Origin: Leptolyngbya ohadii IS1
Lineage (GTDB): Bacteria > Cyanobacteriota > Cyanobacteriia > Elainellales > Elainellaceae
Reading direction: 5' to 3'
Assembly: GCF_002215035.1 (NCBI RefSeq)
Contig: NZ_NKFP01000001.1
Coordinates: 1,237,501 to 1,301,500 of the forward strand
DNA length: 64,000 bases
Shown here: positions 36,896 through 46,089 of the stretch, piece by piece
Numbering within the stretch: position 1 is the first letter of the stretch
Layout: the number at the start of each line of letters is the position of its first letter
The notes under the pieces: model-generated
Seen by the model: only the letters and a program-made list of their open reading frames with translations
Told to the model about the DNA's origin: nothing
Database searches by the model: none
Position numbers and translations under genes: made by a program

Positions 36896-37807
36896 ATGAC
36901 TCAAGTTATCAACGACAATCTCCAGATCGTGGGCGATACTTATCTCAAGGCAGACAATTATGTTTCTTTACACTATGGCAACCGGGGTAGGTTAGGGCAA
37001 GCTCCCAACTTTAACCCCGATAATAATAGTAACGGTCTATGGCTAGAATCCAGTGCGGATGGTTCAGAATCGGGCGGAATTTTCTGCAATGGCAATACGA
37101 TTGTCCTTTGGAGTCCAGGCGATAACGATACGCTGAGAGTTTATGATGAGGATGACTTTAGTAATCCTAATTTAAATCCCAAATTTGTAATTAACAATGC
37201 GGGTAACGTTGGGCTATCGGGCAGCATGGGCGTCGGAACTCTGAGTCCGCAACTTGGAAAATTAGATATTCAAAGCCCCTGGGGAGACTGGATGTTTCTT
37301 CGGCAGGAGCGCAATGCAGAAGGAGGGGGAGGATTCCATATTCACAACTCCTGGGGTAATTCAGATCAATCTCAGGGGGACATTTCCAGGAACCGTTTGG
37401 AAATTGCCTACAGAACGTCAGCCGGACAGGATCTTTGGGGACAATTTGTAATTCACGGTCCAACAGGCAATGTGGGGATTGGAACAGCGAATCCCCAGGC
37501 AAAGCTAGATGTAAATGGGGACATTAAGGTTAAGGATTGGACATTATCTGTTCCTGACTATGTGTTTGACCAGGATTATGAGCTTAGAAACCTTGATCAA
37601 CTGAGAGCTTATATTGAACGCCATAGACATTTGCCTGAGATCCCTTCTGCTCAAACAATTTGCACGGAAGGGGTGAATATTGGTGAGTTCTGTATGTCAC
37701 TGCTCAAGAAGATTGAGGAGCTTTCGCTATACGTGCTACAGCAACATGAAACCATCCAGGCGCAGGGCGATCGGCTTGCCAAACTGGAACATTCTGCTAC
37801 CTCGTAG
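36896..37807 (+). CDS. Tail-fibre-like surface protein
   Basis: 303 aa from the ATG at 36896, which follows AAAGGAGAGG at a good spacing; this decides the start. The protein is Asn-, Gly- and Asp-rich with phage-fibre-like beta repeats (NNAGNVGLSG, then GNVGIGTANPQAKLDVNGDI). The C-terminal block (VPDYVFDQDYELRNLDQLRA, RHLPEIPSAQ, GVNIGEFCMSLLKKIEELSL, then a coiled coil) matches the conserved ending of tail-fibre-domain proteins common in Bacteroidota and some cyanobacteria. It is probably a trimeric fibre or adhesin on a cell surface or injection particle. No signal peptide is visible. It begins a three-gene unit with the large hydrolase and the 139-aa protein. Confidence 0.82.
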   Translation: MTQVINDNLQIVGDTYLKADNYVSLHYGNRGRLGQAPNFNPDNNSNGLWLESSADGSESGGIFCNGNTIVLWSPGDNDTLRVYDEDDFSNPNLNPKFVINNAGNVGLSGSMGVGTLSPQLGKLDIQSPWGDWMFLRQERNAEGGGGFHIHNSWGNSDQSQGDISRNRLEIAYRTSAGQDLWGQFVIHGPTGNVGIGTANPQAKLDVNGDIKVKDWTLSVPDYVFDQDYELRNLDQLRAYIERHRHLPEIPSAQTICTEGVNIGEFCMSLLKKIEELSLYVLQQHETIQAQGDRLAKLEHSATS

Positions 37808-37820
37808 CAGGGAGGATGTC

Positions 37821-39782
37821 ATGTTTAGAATTAAAAAAGGTAGCCAGGACGTAATAACGATTAGTGATACCGGAGATCTCGCCTTCGCGGGATATTACCA
37901 GGAAGGTGGGTTCAGGCAACTGCAAGCTGGAGATTTGGCGATTACCAGGAGTGCGGTTCCAAAGCTAGCAGTGGCGGGAAGTGCAGGGCGAGAAGCCCAG
38001 TTTGAAAAACGCCTGTTTGAAAGGGCAATATTGCCGCGTCAGGGACTTCAGTTCAAGCACCAAACATTGGGAGTACAGGCTGAACTTCATCCAGACGGTG
38101 ATTTCTATCTTAAGGGCAAGATTACGAACGCTTTGGCAAATCCTGCCTTACCGGGTTCATTCAGCTTTTCCCAGGTTGTCTATGCAGCGCCAGGGCTGAA
38201 CTACTCAACCAGTCCTGCTCTGTCTCAGTATGTTGTTTTCCAAACTCCGACCGCTGGCTACCAGACCCGCAGGATTGATATCTCCGATTTTGCCGATCTG
38301 CCCAGTGGGTTCGGCTGGCCCTTTACTGCTGCAAACGCTCCGATTAATGGGCTTCTGCGAGTGCCTCAGGGATCGGGTCCTTTCCCGCTGTGCCTGATTG
38401 TACACGGCAATCATTCTCCCCAGGAAAACTCTACACCCGGCTACGTTTATCTGCTAGATCTGCTGGCTTCCCACGGAATTATTGCCGGAAGTATCGACTG
38501 TAACTTCCTGAACGCGAACTGGGGGGAGAATGATGCACGGGCAATTGTTCATTTAGAGCATGTCAAACAGTTTAGAATCTGGAACCAGCAAAGTGGTCAT
38601 CCTTTGTTCGGTAAGGTTGATCTGTCGAACGTGATGATTGCTGGGCACTCCAGAGGGGGAGAAGGAATTGGTCATGCCAGTTACTTTAATCGATTAGACT
38701 CGGTGGTACCTGATCCAGGCGATCCGGCTGTGCCGCTAGACGGCTCTCGTGGCTTAGGACCCTATCACTTCAACCTCAAGGTCGCCGTTGCCATTGCACC
38801 AACCGAGAATCAGTATCAGCCCGTAGGGGGGCGGGTGGTGGTTCAGGACAACTACGTGATTCTCCACGGAAGCCGGGATGGTGATGTTTGGGATTTTCAA
38901 GGTTATCAAACCTACGATCGCTCGCAGCCTATCAATCTTGGTACTCCAACACGGGAGGCAGAAGGATTCAAAGCCCTGCTCTGGATCTACGGTGCCAACC
39001 ACAATTTTTTCAACTCGGTATGGGCACAGGATGGCAACCCTTTCCTGTCCCGGTCTGAGCAAGAAAACATTGCCAAAGTTTATTTTTCAGCGATTGCCCA
39101 GGGAATATTGCTGCGGCGATCGCAATACTTAAACCTGCTCAAGGATTGCCAGCTGAGTCAGAAACAGGGTTGGATTCCCAGCACAGTGCGGTTGGTGAAT
39201 CAGTACCAGGATCAGCAGCGTTTCTTTATTGCCCACTTCGAGGAGGACACCAGCCTGACAACCCCTTCACCTCCTGTCAATGGCAGTATTGATGCATCGA
39301 ATATCACTGCACTTGAATTGTCTTTTAACCAGGGAGCAGGGGGTAATCTCTATCAGCAAACAAAGGGACTGAAGCTGGATTGGGATACTTCAGGTAAGCG
39401 GTATGTGATTAACATCAATTCAGGAGGTTTACCCAATAGAAAATTGCACGTGCTGGCTTTTCGCGCTGGTCAGTCCAATGATGCTAAAAACCTGATCGAT
39501 AGGTTCCAGAATTTCACAGTTATCGTCACTGATGGTACCCTTTCGTCTTCGTTGAAGGTTGCCAGCATTGCTCCGTTGCCTTACCCGTCGGACATCAACT
39601 ACCCCAGCGGAATGCGCCGCTCCGTCATGCAAACTCTACGCATTCCCCTAAGCCTTTTTGCTGACCAGGGGGTGAATGTTCAAAACATTCGTCAAATTAT
39701 CTTTCTGTTTGATGAGCCGATCGTTGGCACAACGACCTGTCGTGGCTCTCTGTATTTTGATGATATCCAGCTCAGTCATTAA
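37821..39782 (+). CDS. Large alpha/beta hydrolase with fibre-like N-terminus and binding-module-like C-terminus
   Basis: 653 aa from the ATG at 37821, preceded by AGGGAGG at 6 nt. Residues 1-100 resemble no known domain but share a strand-rich style with the neighbouring fibre protein (MFRIKKGSQDVITISDTGDL). The hydrolase core spans about 150-450: LCLIVHGNHSPQ is the oxyanion region and GHSRGGEG carries nucleophile Ser277; YGANHNFF probably holds the catalytic His. The C-terminal 170 residues are beta-rich and end RGSLYFDDIQLS, typical of carbohydrate-binding or jelly-roll modules. The family includes esterases and polyester-hydrolase-like enzymes. The start lies 14 bp after the fibre gene's stop. 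The substrate is unknown; a polymer or surface glycan ester is a reasonable guess. Confidence 0.85.
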   Translation: MFRIKKGSQDVITISDTGDLAFAGYYQEGGFRQLQAGDLAITRSAVPKLAVAGSAGREAQFEKRLFERAILPRQGLQFKHQTLGVQAELHPDGDFYLKGKITNALANPALPGSFSFSQVVYAAPGLNYSTSPALSQYVVFQTPTAGYQTRRIDISDFADLPSGFGWPFTAANAPINGLLRVPQGSGPFPLCLIVHGNHSPQENSTPGYVYLLDLLASHGIIAGSIDCNFLNANWGENDARAIVHLEHVKQFRIWNQQSGHPLFGKVDLSNVMIAGHSRGGEGIGHASYFNRLDSVVPDPGDPAVPLDGSRGLGPYHFNLKVAVAIAPTENQYQPVGGRVVVQDNYVILHGSRDGDVWDFQGYQTYDRSQPINLGTPTREAEGFKALLWIYGANHNFFNSVWAQDGNPFLSRSEQENIAKVYFSAIAQGILLRRSQYLNLLKDCQLSQKQGWIPSTVRLVNQYQDQQRFFIAHFEEDTSLTTPSPPVNGSIDASNITALELSFNQGAGGNLYQQTKGLKLDWDTSGKRYVININSGGLPNRKLHVLAFRAGQSNDAKNLIDRFQNFTVIVTDGTLSSSLKVASIAPLPYPSDINYPSGMRRSVMQTLRIPLSLFADQGVNVQNIRQIIFLFDEPIVGTTTCRGSLYFDDIQLSH

Positions 39783-39797
39783 TTCAGGAGGGATTCA

Positions 39798-40217
39798 ATG
39801 TCTCTTGAAGTGGTTCTAACCAATGTTCAGCTACTCCTTGCCCGTCCTGAGGAGGCAGATCTCCGCAAAATTAACCACTATGCCGCTCGACGAGGTGCTG
39901 AGGTTGAGGAAGTTTCTTATATCATCAAGCTGTACACCGAGAATCTGCCCCTTTACAACAGTATGGGAGTGGAACTGTTTGTAGGCGATCAGCAAATTCG
40001 ACAGTATTCCTCGTTTAAAAATGGCATCTATTTTAAGGTCAACGATCCTCAGCAGCTATCGACCTTACAGGGGGAAGAAATACGATTCCGCAGACCTGGA
40101 ACAAACGAGTTTGTCAACACAGGAATCCGTTTACCCGCTGAGGAAAGCGCTAATCGAGGCACCAGGGGAGCTGATGTCACCCAACTTCCCACCCAGGAAG
40201 AGGTCTTGAGGGAATAG
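39798..40217 (+). CDS. Unknown 139-aa protein of the fibre/hydrolase unit
   Basis: 139 aa, not recognised. The ATG at 39798 follows CAGGAGGGATTCA, a strong ribosome-binding site, 16 bp after the hydrolase stop, so it belongs to the same operon. It begins MSLEVVLTNVQLLLARPEEA, with mixed alpha/beta character in the middle (VEEVSYIIKLYTENLPLYNS, then VELFVGDQQIRQYSSFKNGI) and a polar tail. No signal peptide, membrane span or Cys is present. It could be a chaperone, adaptor or small structural partner for the fibre and hydrolase proteins. Confidence 0.75.
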   Translation: MSLEVVLTNVQLLLARPEEADLRKINHYAARRGAEVEEVSYIIKLYTENLPLYNSMGVELFVGDQQIRQYSSFKNGIYFKVNDPQQLSTLQGEEIRFRRPGTNEFVNTGIRLPAEESANRGTRGADVTQLPTQEEVLRE

Positions 40218-40461
40218 GCTAATTTGCAAATCTGGCACAAACATTTTTGCGATCGGGCAGGAGTGGGAACACCGTTGCTGATAAACTGCGCTTGCTCCAG
40301 CCTGTCACTGAAATGAATCAATCTCGATGCCGGAGAGCCTAATAATTATTTTTTCCAGAGTGAATCAATAATTTTTAAAATGTTAGCCCAGCCTAGCTTT
40401 ATCCCTCACAATTTCCTCATAGTTACTGTTTAGACTCTTGAGTAAAGCGTCTTCTCAGAAC

Positions 40462-41226
40462 ATGATTTGGACTTCCTCTGAATCGTCACAGTCTCCTAGC
40501 GCAGCCTCTCCTGGCGCAGCCTCTCCGGTGGTGTTCCATGTAGAGAACATCAGCAAAGTTTATCGGATGGGGGAGGTCGAGGTTCATGCGCTGCGATCGG
40601 TCAGTCTCGATCTTTATGAGAGTGAACTGGTGGTGCTGCTAGGTCCGTCGGGGAGCGGTAAATCTACGCTGCTGAATATTTTGGGCGGGCTGGACATTCC
40701 CTCCAGCGGTCATTTTTACTTTCGGAATGTTGACCTCACCCATGCTAACGATGCAGAGCTGACCCGTTTTCGGCGCGATTCGGTGGGCTTTATCTTTCAG
40801 TTCTACAATCTTATTCCCAGCCTTACGGCTCGCGAGAATGTGGCACTCGTCACGGAAATTGCGCGTCATCCCATGCGTCCGGAGACGGCACTGGAGCTAG
40901 TGGGGTTGGGCGATCGGCTGGATCATTTTCCGGCACAGATGTCTGGCGGGGAACAGCAGCGGGTTGCCATTGCAAGGGCGATCGCCAAACGTCCGGAAGT
41001 GCTGCTCTGCGACGAGCCAACGGGGGCACTGGATTACCAGACCGGAAAACTGGTGCTGGAGGCATTAGCGCAGGTGAACCGCGAACTGGGCACGACGACT
41101 GCCATCATTACCCACAACGCCGGAATTGCAGCGATGGCAGACCGGGTAATCACCATGCGAAGCGGGCAGATCGCAACCGTGCAGCCAAACGATCACAAAC
41201 TCACACCAGACCAACTGGAGTGGTAG
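40462..41226 (+). CDS. ABC transporter ATP-binding protein, MacB/LolD/DevA type
   Basis: 254 aa from the ATG at 40462; a TTG at 40438 would add eight residues. Walker [19 protein letters not shown], signature [15 protein letters not shown], Walker [13 protein letters not shown] and switch His in IITHNAG are all present. The N-terminal leader contains a 15-bp in-frame duplication (GCGCAGCCTCTCC, 40499-40528) giving the repeat [10 protein letters not shown]. The ATPase drives the double-FtsX permease encoded 3 bp downstream. Confidence 0.9.
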   Translation: MIWTSSESSQSPSAASPGAASPVVFHVENISKVYRMGEVEVHALRSVSLDLYESELVVLLGPSGSGKSTLLNILGGLDIPSSGHFYFRNVDLTHANDAELTRFRRDSVGFIFQFYNLIPSLTARENVALVTEIARHPMRPETALELVGLGDRLDHFPAQMSGGEQQRVAIARAIAKRPEVLLCDEPTGALDYQTGKLVLEALAQVNRELGTTTAIITHNAGIAAMADRVITMRSGQIATVQPNDHKLTPDQLEW

Positions 41227-41229
41227 CCT

Positions 41230-43620
41230 ATGCGATCGATCGACCGAAAACTGCTGCGGGATCTCTGGCATATGCGAGGTCAGGGGGTGGCGATCGCGCT
41301 GGTCGTTGCCTGTGGCATTGCCATTTTTATCGCTATGCTCAGCGCCTATCAATCCCTGGCGGCGTCGCAGATTGATTACTATCAGCAGTATCGCTTTGCC
41401 CAGGTGTTTGCCCAGCTTAAACGTGCCCCTGAAACGCTGGTAGAACAAATTCAGTCCATTCCGGGAGTTGCCCAGGTGCAGCCGCGTGTGGTGGTCGATG
41501 TGACGCTGGATGTGCCCGGACAGCAAGAACCGGCGATCGGACGACTGGTTTCTGTGCCGGAGCAGCAAACGCCGATGCTGAACGATGTGTTTATCCGGCA
41601 GGGACGCTATCTGGAACCGGAACGGGCGGAGGAAGTGCTGGTGAGCGAAGCCTTTGCGACGGCGAATCACCTCAAGCTCAATGATCGGGTGGGAGCAATT
41701 ATTAACGGACGCTGGCAGCAGCTCAATATTGTCGGGATTGCCCTATCTCCGGAGTATGTGTACGAGATTCAGGGCGGCGATGTAGTGCCCGACAACCAGC
41801 GATTCGGCGTGTTCTGGATGGGCAGAAAGGCATTGGGAACTGCCTTTGATATGGATGGTGCCTTTAACGATCTGACCCTCACCCTCACCCCGCAAACGAA
41901 TCCCAAGGATGTGATTTTTCGGCTCGATCAGCTGCTTCAGCCCTATGGCGGGTTTGGTGCTTACGATCGGGCTGATCAGATCTCTAATAAATTCGTCACG
42001 GATGAAATCATCCAGCTCAAATATCATGCCCTGATTATTCCGGGGATTTTTCTAGGCATTGCGGCGTTTCTGCTGCACATTCTGCTGTCCCGATTAATTG
42101 GCACCCAGCGCGACCAGATTGCCATTTTGAAAGCCTTTGGCTACAGCAACGGGGATGTGGGACTGCATTTCTTGAAGCTGGTTTTGGTGATTGTATTTTT
42201 GGGGAGTGTAATCGGTGTTGCAGCGGGGCTGTGGATGGGTTCGGGAATGCTGCACATCTACACCAACTACTACCATTTCCCAACGCTCACCTATCAGGTC
42301 AGTCCTGCTCTGATCCTGGGGACGATCGCGATTAGTGGGAGTGCTGCGATTGTGGGTGCGTTTAGTGCCGTTCAGAATGCCGTGTCCTTACCGCCTGCCG
42401 AGGCAATGCGACCCGAACCTCCCGCCCATTTTCGCCGCACGTTAATGGAAAGACTGGGGCTACAAGTATTTTTGTCGCCCGTGGGACGGATTATTCTTCG
42501 CAATCTGGAGCGCAAGCCCATTCAAGCCATTCTGTCGATCGTGGGCATTTCTCTGGCGATTGCCATGCTAATCGTTGGACGCTATTCGCAGGACTCGATC
42601 GCCTATCTGATCGACGTGCAGTTTCGGCTGATGCAGCGGGAGGATGTCACCTTAATTTTTAATCAGCCGCGATCGGCAGGGGTGCGCTATGACGTAGCAC
42701 ATTTGCCCGGTGTGCTGTATGCGGAACCCTTTCGCAGCGTTGCGGTTCGGCTTCGCCATGAGCAGTATAGCCGTCAGCTTGGCATCCTGGGACTGGAATC
42801 TGAGGGACAACTCCATCGGCTAATCGATCGCAACTTGCAGGTTGTGGATTTGCCGCCGGAGGGGGTCTTGCTGACGAGCAAGCTGGGAGAACTGCTGCAT
42901 CTGCGTCCTGGCGATAGTCTGACCGTCGAAGTGTTAGAGGGCGATTACCCGGAAGGGGAACTGCGAAGCAACCGTCCTACGCGCAGCGTGATTGTGGCAG
43001 GTCTGGTGGATGATCTGGTGGGCTTATCTGCCTATATGGAGCGGAGCGCCCTCAACCGCCTGATGCATGAAGGAGCCACGATTTCCGGGGCATACCTTGC
43101 CGTCGATTCCTCCCAGATCGATCCCCTCTACGCCCTGCTGAAACGCACCCCCGCGATCGCCAGTGTTGCCCTGCGCCAGACGACGATCGATCGCTTTCAA
43201 AGCACTATTGCCGATACGCGGCGCGTCATGGATGTGATTCAGGTGGTGTTTGCCTGCATTATTGCCTTTGGCGTAGTGTATAACGCTGCCCGGATTGCCC
43301 TATCGGAACGGGGTCGAGAGCTGGCAACCCTGCGGATTATCGGCTTCTCGCGGGTGCAGATTGCCGTTGTGCTGCTGGGGGAACAGGCAGTTTTGACGAT
43401 CGCCGCCATTCCGGTGGGGTTTCTGGTGGGCTACGGGCTGGTCGTGATGCTGTCGATTCTATACAGTACGGAACTCTATCGCCTGCCGCCCATTGTCACC
43501 CAGTCAACCTATGCCTTTGCCCTGATTGTGGTGACGATCGCCGCCATCGTTTCGGGTCTAATTGTGCGTCGTCATCTGGATCATTTAGATCTGATTGCGG
43601 TGCTGAAAACCAGAGAGTAG
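41230..43620 (+). CDS. ABC transporter permease with two FtsX-like domains
   Basis: 796 aa. An N-terminal span (GVAIALVVACGIAIFIAMLS) and large periplasmic domain are followed by an FtsX-type three-span unit (about 265-390), then a second span, a second periplasmic domain and a C-terminal FtsX unit (about 670-790). The doubled arrangement resembles LolCE/SalY-like and YbbP-like permeases rather than the about 390-aa DevC. With the ATPase upstream and the membrane-fusion protein downstream it forms an efflux or lipid/glycolipid-export machine spanning the envelope. Confidence 0.9.
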   Translation: MRSIDRKLLRDLWHMRGQGVAIALVVACGIAIFIAMLSAYQSLAASQIDYYQQYRFAQVFAQLKRAPETLVEQIQSIPGVAQVQPRVVVDVTLDVPGQQEPAIGRLVSVPEQQTPMLNDVFIRQGRYLEPERAEEVLVSEAFATANHLKLNDRVGAIINGRWQQLNIVGIALSPEYVYEIQGGDVVPDNQRFGVFWMGRKALGTAFDMDGAFNDLTLTLTPQTNPKDVIFRLDQLLQPYGGFGAYDRADQISNKFVTDEIIQLKYHALIIPGIFLGIAAFLLHILLSRLIGTQRDQIAILKAFGYSNGDVGLHFLKLVLVIVFLGSVIGVAAGLWMGSGMLHIYTNYYHFPTLTYQVSPALILGTIAISGSAAIVGAFSAVQNAVSLPPAEAMRPEPPAHFRRTLMERLGLQVFLSPVGRIILRNLERKPIQAILSIVGISLAIAMLIVGRYSQDSIAYLIDVQFRLMQREDVTLIFNQPRSAGVRYDVAHLPGVLYAEPFRSVAVRLRHEQYSRQLGILGLESEGQLHRLIDRNLQVVDLPPEGVLLTSKLGELLHLRPGDSLTVEVLEGDYPEGELRSNRPTRSVIVAGLVDDLVGLSAYMERSALNRLMHEGATISGAYLAVDSSQIDPLYALLKRTPAIASVALRQTTIDRFQSTIADTRRVMDVIQVVFACIIAFGVVYNAARIALSERGRELATLRIIGFSRVQIAVVLLGEQAVLTIAAIPVGFLVGYGLVVMLSILYSTELYRLPPIVTQSTYAFALIVVTIAAIVSGLIVRRHLDHLDLIAVLKTRE

Positions 43621-43704
43621 TTTCATCTACTGCATCTGACAGTCTTCATGATTCCATGCCTCTTTATTTTCAAGACCTCCGTTTTCAAGAGAAGCCGATT
43701 CCTT

Positions 43705-43734
43705 CAAGAAAAGCCAACTCAAGAAAAGCCAATT
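43705..43734. repeat. Tandem 15-bp duplication before the membrane-fusion gene
   Basis: CAAGAAAAGCCAACT followed by CAAGAAAAGCCAATT, ending 1 bp before the start codon at 43736, so it replaces a normal Shine-Dalgarno region. A weaker third unit precedes it at about 43686. Confidence 0.85.
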
Positions 43735-43735
43735 T

Positions 43736-45175
43736 ATGAAACTGCTCCCCTCTCCCCCCACAACTCAGCCCTCTTCCCCTCCGCCCCAACCCCGTCGATC
43801 GCGGCAATGGATTCCGTTCGGCAAACCCAAGTTTTTGATCTATGGGGCGATCGCTCTGTTGACCCTGCTGCTGATTATTTGGGCGTTTCGTCCAACTCCT
43901 TTGCGGGTGGAAGTGGGAACGGTGCAGCGAGGTACTTTGCAGGTCACGGTAGATGCGGAGGGGAAAACGCGAGTCCGCGATCGGTTTACGATTGCTGCCG
44001 GAGTGAACGGACAGTTGGATCGAATCACGCTGGAAGCCGGAGACTCTGTGACCAAAGGCACGGTGGTTGCCCAGATTGATCCCTTACCGCAAACGGCTGC
44101 TGTTCGTCAGGCATTGGCTCAGTTAGCAGAATGGCGGGCACAGCGAGCAGGGGTAGACACCCAGAGACCCAAAGCCGCAGCCCTTCAGCAAACCCGCGAT
44201 CGAATTGCCGTGGCAACTGCAAACCAGCAGCAGGCAGCCGCACGGGTCACACAGGCGGAGGTCGCCCTTCAGCAGGCACAGCGCGATCGTCAGCGGGCAC
44301 AGGATTTGCAGACGAATGGCGCAATCTCCCGACAGCAGCGTGAACAGGCAGAATTGACCGAACGGACTCGCACCCAGGAACTTGCCGCCGCCCAGCAAGC
44401 CGCCCAGGCTGCCCAATCGGAAATTGCCGCCGCTCAACAGGCTTTAGCCCTACTGCAACAGCAGGAAAGCGACCCAGACTATTTGCTGCGCGTTTACGAT
44501 GCCCGGATTGCCAGCACCGAAGCGCAACTTGCCCAGCTTCAAGATACGGCAGGACGAACCGCCATGCGATCGCCTGTGACGGGAACCGTGCTGCGGGTAC
44601 TGCAAAAGAGCGCCCAGTTTGTGAGTGAAGGAACGCCTTTGCTGGAGATCGGCGATGTCGCAAAGCAGGAACTGGTGATCGATGTGCTGTCCACCGACGC
44701 GGTCAAAATTAAACCGGGGGATGGGATTCTGATTAACCGGGGAGAGGGCACTCCACCCACGCGGGCTAAAGTACGACGGGTTGAACCAGCGGCATTCACC
44801 AAGGTTTCGGCGCTGGGGGTTGAGGAACAGCGGGTGAATGTGATTGGCGATTTTGTTGATCCGGCGATCGGCTTTGGAGACGGCTATCGTGTGGATACCA
44901 ATATTGTGATCTGGCAAAATTCTGATGTGCTGAAGGTGCCGCTGAGTGCGCTGTTTCGCTGTGGACAACAGTGGTGTGTGTACCGGGTCAATGGCAGTTC
45001 TCATGCTCAGGAAATTCGGGGACGGGCTGAACGGCAGACGATCGAGCTGGGACACCGCAGTAATTTGGAAGCAGAAGTGCATCAGGGGTTGGGAGCGGGA
45101 GAGACGGTAATTTTGTATCCTGCTGAGCAGCTCCAGGAAGGGCGATCGGTTGTCTCAGAATCGTTCACCCGCTGA
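43736..45175 (+). CDS. HlyD/MacA-type membrane-fusion protein
   Basis: 479 aa. A Pro/Ser-rich cytoplasmic leader (PSPPTTQPSSPPPQPRRSRQ) precedes one membrane span (FLIYGAIALLTLLLIIWAF, about 33-51). Then come a barrel-sandwich half (TRVRDRFTIAAGVNGQLDRI), a long Gln/Ala-rich coiled-coil hairpin (about 120-260), the second lipoyl half (AMRSPVTGTVLRVLQKSAQF) and beta-barrel domains. It is a periplasmic adaptor linking the preceding ABC permease to an outer-membrane channel such as TolC. The ATPase-permease-adaptor order is that of a complete tripartite exporter lacking only the outer-membrane component. Confidence 0.9.
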   Translation: MKLLPSPPTTQPSSPPPQPRRSRQWIPFGKPKFLIYGAIALLTLLLIIWAFRPTPLRVEVGTVQRGTLQVTVDAEGKTRVRDRFTIAAGVNGQLDRITLEAGDSVTKGTVVAQIDPLPQTAAVRQALAQLAEWRAQRAGVDTQRPKAAALQQTRDRIAVATANQQQAAARVTQAEVALQQAQRDRQRAQDLQTNGAISRQQREQAELTERTRTQELAAAQQAAQAAQSEIAAAQQALALLQQQESDPDYLLRVYDARIASTEAQLAQLQDTAGRTAMRSPVTGTVLRVLQKSAQFVSEGTPLLEIGDVAKQELVIDVLSTDAVKIKPGDGILINRGEGTPPTRAKVRRVEPAAFTKVSALGVEEQRVNVIGDFVDPAIGFGDGYRVDTNIVIWQNSDVLKVPLSALFRCGQQWCVYRVNGSSHAQEIRGRAERQTIELGHRSNLEAEVHQGLGAGETVILYPAEQLQEGRSVVSESFTR

Positions 45176-45352
45176 TTCATGCTGATTTCTTCTCAAACAT
45201 TCCTTAACATTTCTACAATTATTTTTGCGATTTTCGGCTACAGCTCCAAATTTTCCTCACAATCTTTCTCTATGCTGAAACTGGAAACAAAACTAAGGAT
45301 TGACCACCCAATGTTTAACCCTTAACAAGTTGAAAGATCACAGGAGGAAATT

Positions 45353-46021
45353 ATGTCTCTGATGCAATGGCGACCCCGTAGGGATCTGAGTATCCTTCGT
45401 CAGCAGATGGATCACCTGTTTGATGATTTGCTTAGTTTAGGACGCGATTTTCCACCTCTGCCCAAAATCAATATCGTAGAGTGGGCACCGGCTGTAGAAC
45501 TGCGCGAAACGGATGGTGAGATGATTGTCAAAGTGCAAGTTCCAGGAATTAGCGCTAAGGATCTGGATGTGCATGTTTCTGAAGACGCAGTCTCGATTTC
45601 AGGAGAACATCGCGAAGAGAAACGAACTGAAGAAAAAGGAGTGCTGCGCTCCGAATTTCAGTATGGTCAATTTCAGCGCGTGATTGCCTTACCTGTTCCG
45701 ATCAAGCATGAGCAGGTTAAATCTGAGTTTAAGGACGGCGTGCTAACCCTCACCCTGCCAAAAGTACAGATCGGATCTCGCACGGTTGTTAGAGTGAACG
45801 TAGACACGGGAGAGATTGCACGGGAAGCCCTGACAGAAAAACGGCAGGCGGAAGCCCATTTGCAGGACACAATGCGAGCCCGCGCCGCAGCGGAGCTTCA
45901 GATGCCCGATGATAAGCACATTCAGGAAGCTGCCCGCGAACGAGGGGCAGAAACCCGGCAGCACGAAGAACACCTGCAAGATACGATGCGAACTCGCGCC
46001 GCAACAGAAATGAATTCCTAG
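45353..46021 (+). CDS. hspA: Hsp20/alpha-crystallin small heat-shock protein with extended tail
   Basis: 222 aa, long for the family (usually about 145-160). The alpha-crystallin domain covers about 45-150 (PAVELRETDGEMIVKVQVPG, then GVLTLTLPK). Beyond it is an extra tail of about 65 residues with an internal duplication: HLQDTMRARAAAE and HLQDTMRTRAATE, separated by about 32 residues. The start has an excellent AGGAGG 5 bp upstream. It is an ATP-independent holdase that keeps unfolding proteins soluble under heat or light stress. No CIRCE sequence is visible; a TTGACC (45300-45305) and TTAACA (45322-45327) at 16-bp spacing could be a promoter. Confidence 0.9.
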   Translation: MSLMQWRPRRDLSILRQQMDHLFDDLLSLGRDFPPLPKINIVEWAPAVELRETDGEMIVKVQVPGISAKDLDVHVSEDAVSISGEHREEKRTEEKGVLRSEFQYGQFQRVIALPVPIKHEQVKSEFKDGVLTLTLPKVQIGSRTVVRVNVDTGEIAREALTEKRQAEAHLQDTMRARAAAELQMPDDKHIQEAARERGAETRQHEEHLQDTMRTRAATEMNS

Positions 46022-46032
46022 CAATTCTGCGG

Positions 46033-46075
46033 CAGCAATCCTTTTGAGGATTTAGCTAGAGTGCAGTGCCTGGGA
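46033..46075. repeat. Hairpin-containing dispersed element, short copy
   Basis: CAGCAATCCTTTTGAGGATTT, with inverted repeat AATCCT TTTG AGGATT at 46037-46052, is followed by GTGCAG and TGCCTGG, the same blocks in the same order as in the element at 35046. The second hairpin found there is missing here. Confidence 0.6.
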
Positions 46076-46089
46076 TAGGAGGTATAACT

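Noticed and set aside
36896-40217. Interpretation of the fibre/hydrolase unit as a prophage
   Set aside because: No capsid, terminase, portal, integrase or lysis genes are in the window and the flanking genes are ordinary cyanobacterial genes.
43648-44079. Plus-strand 143-codon frame
   Set aside because: Overlaps the membrane-fusion gene in another frame and lacks any domain; the overlapping frame has clear HlyD features.
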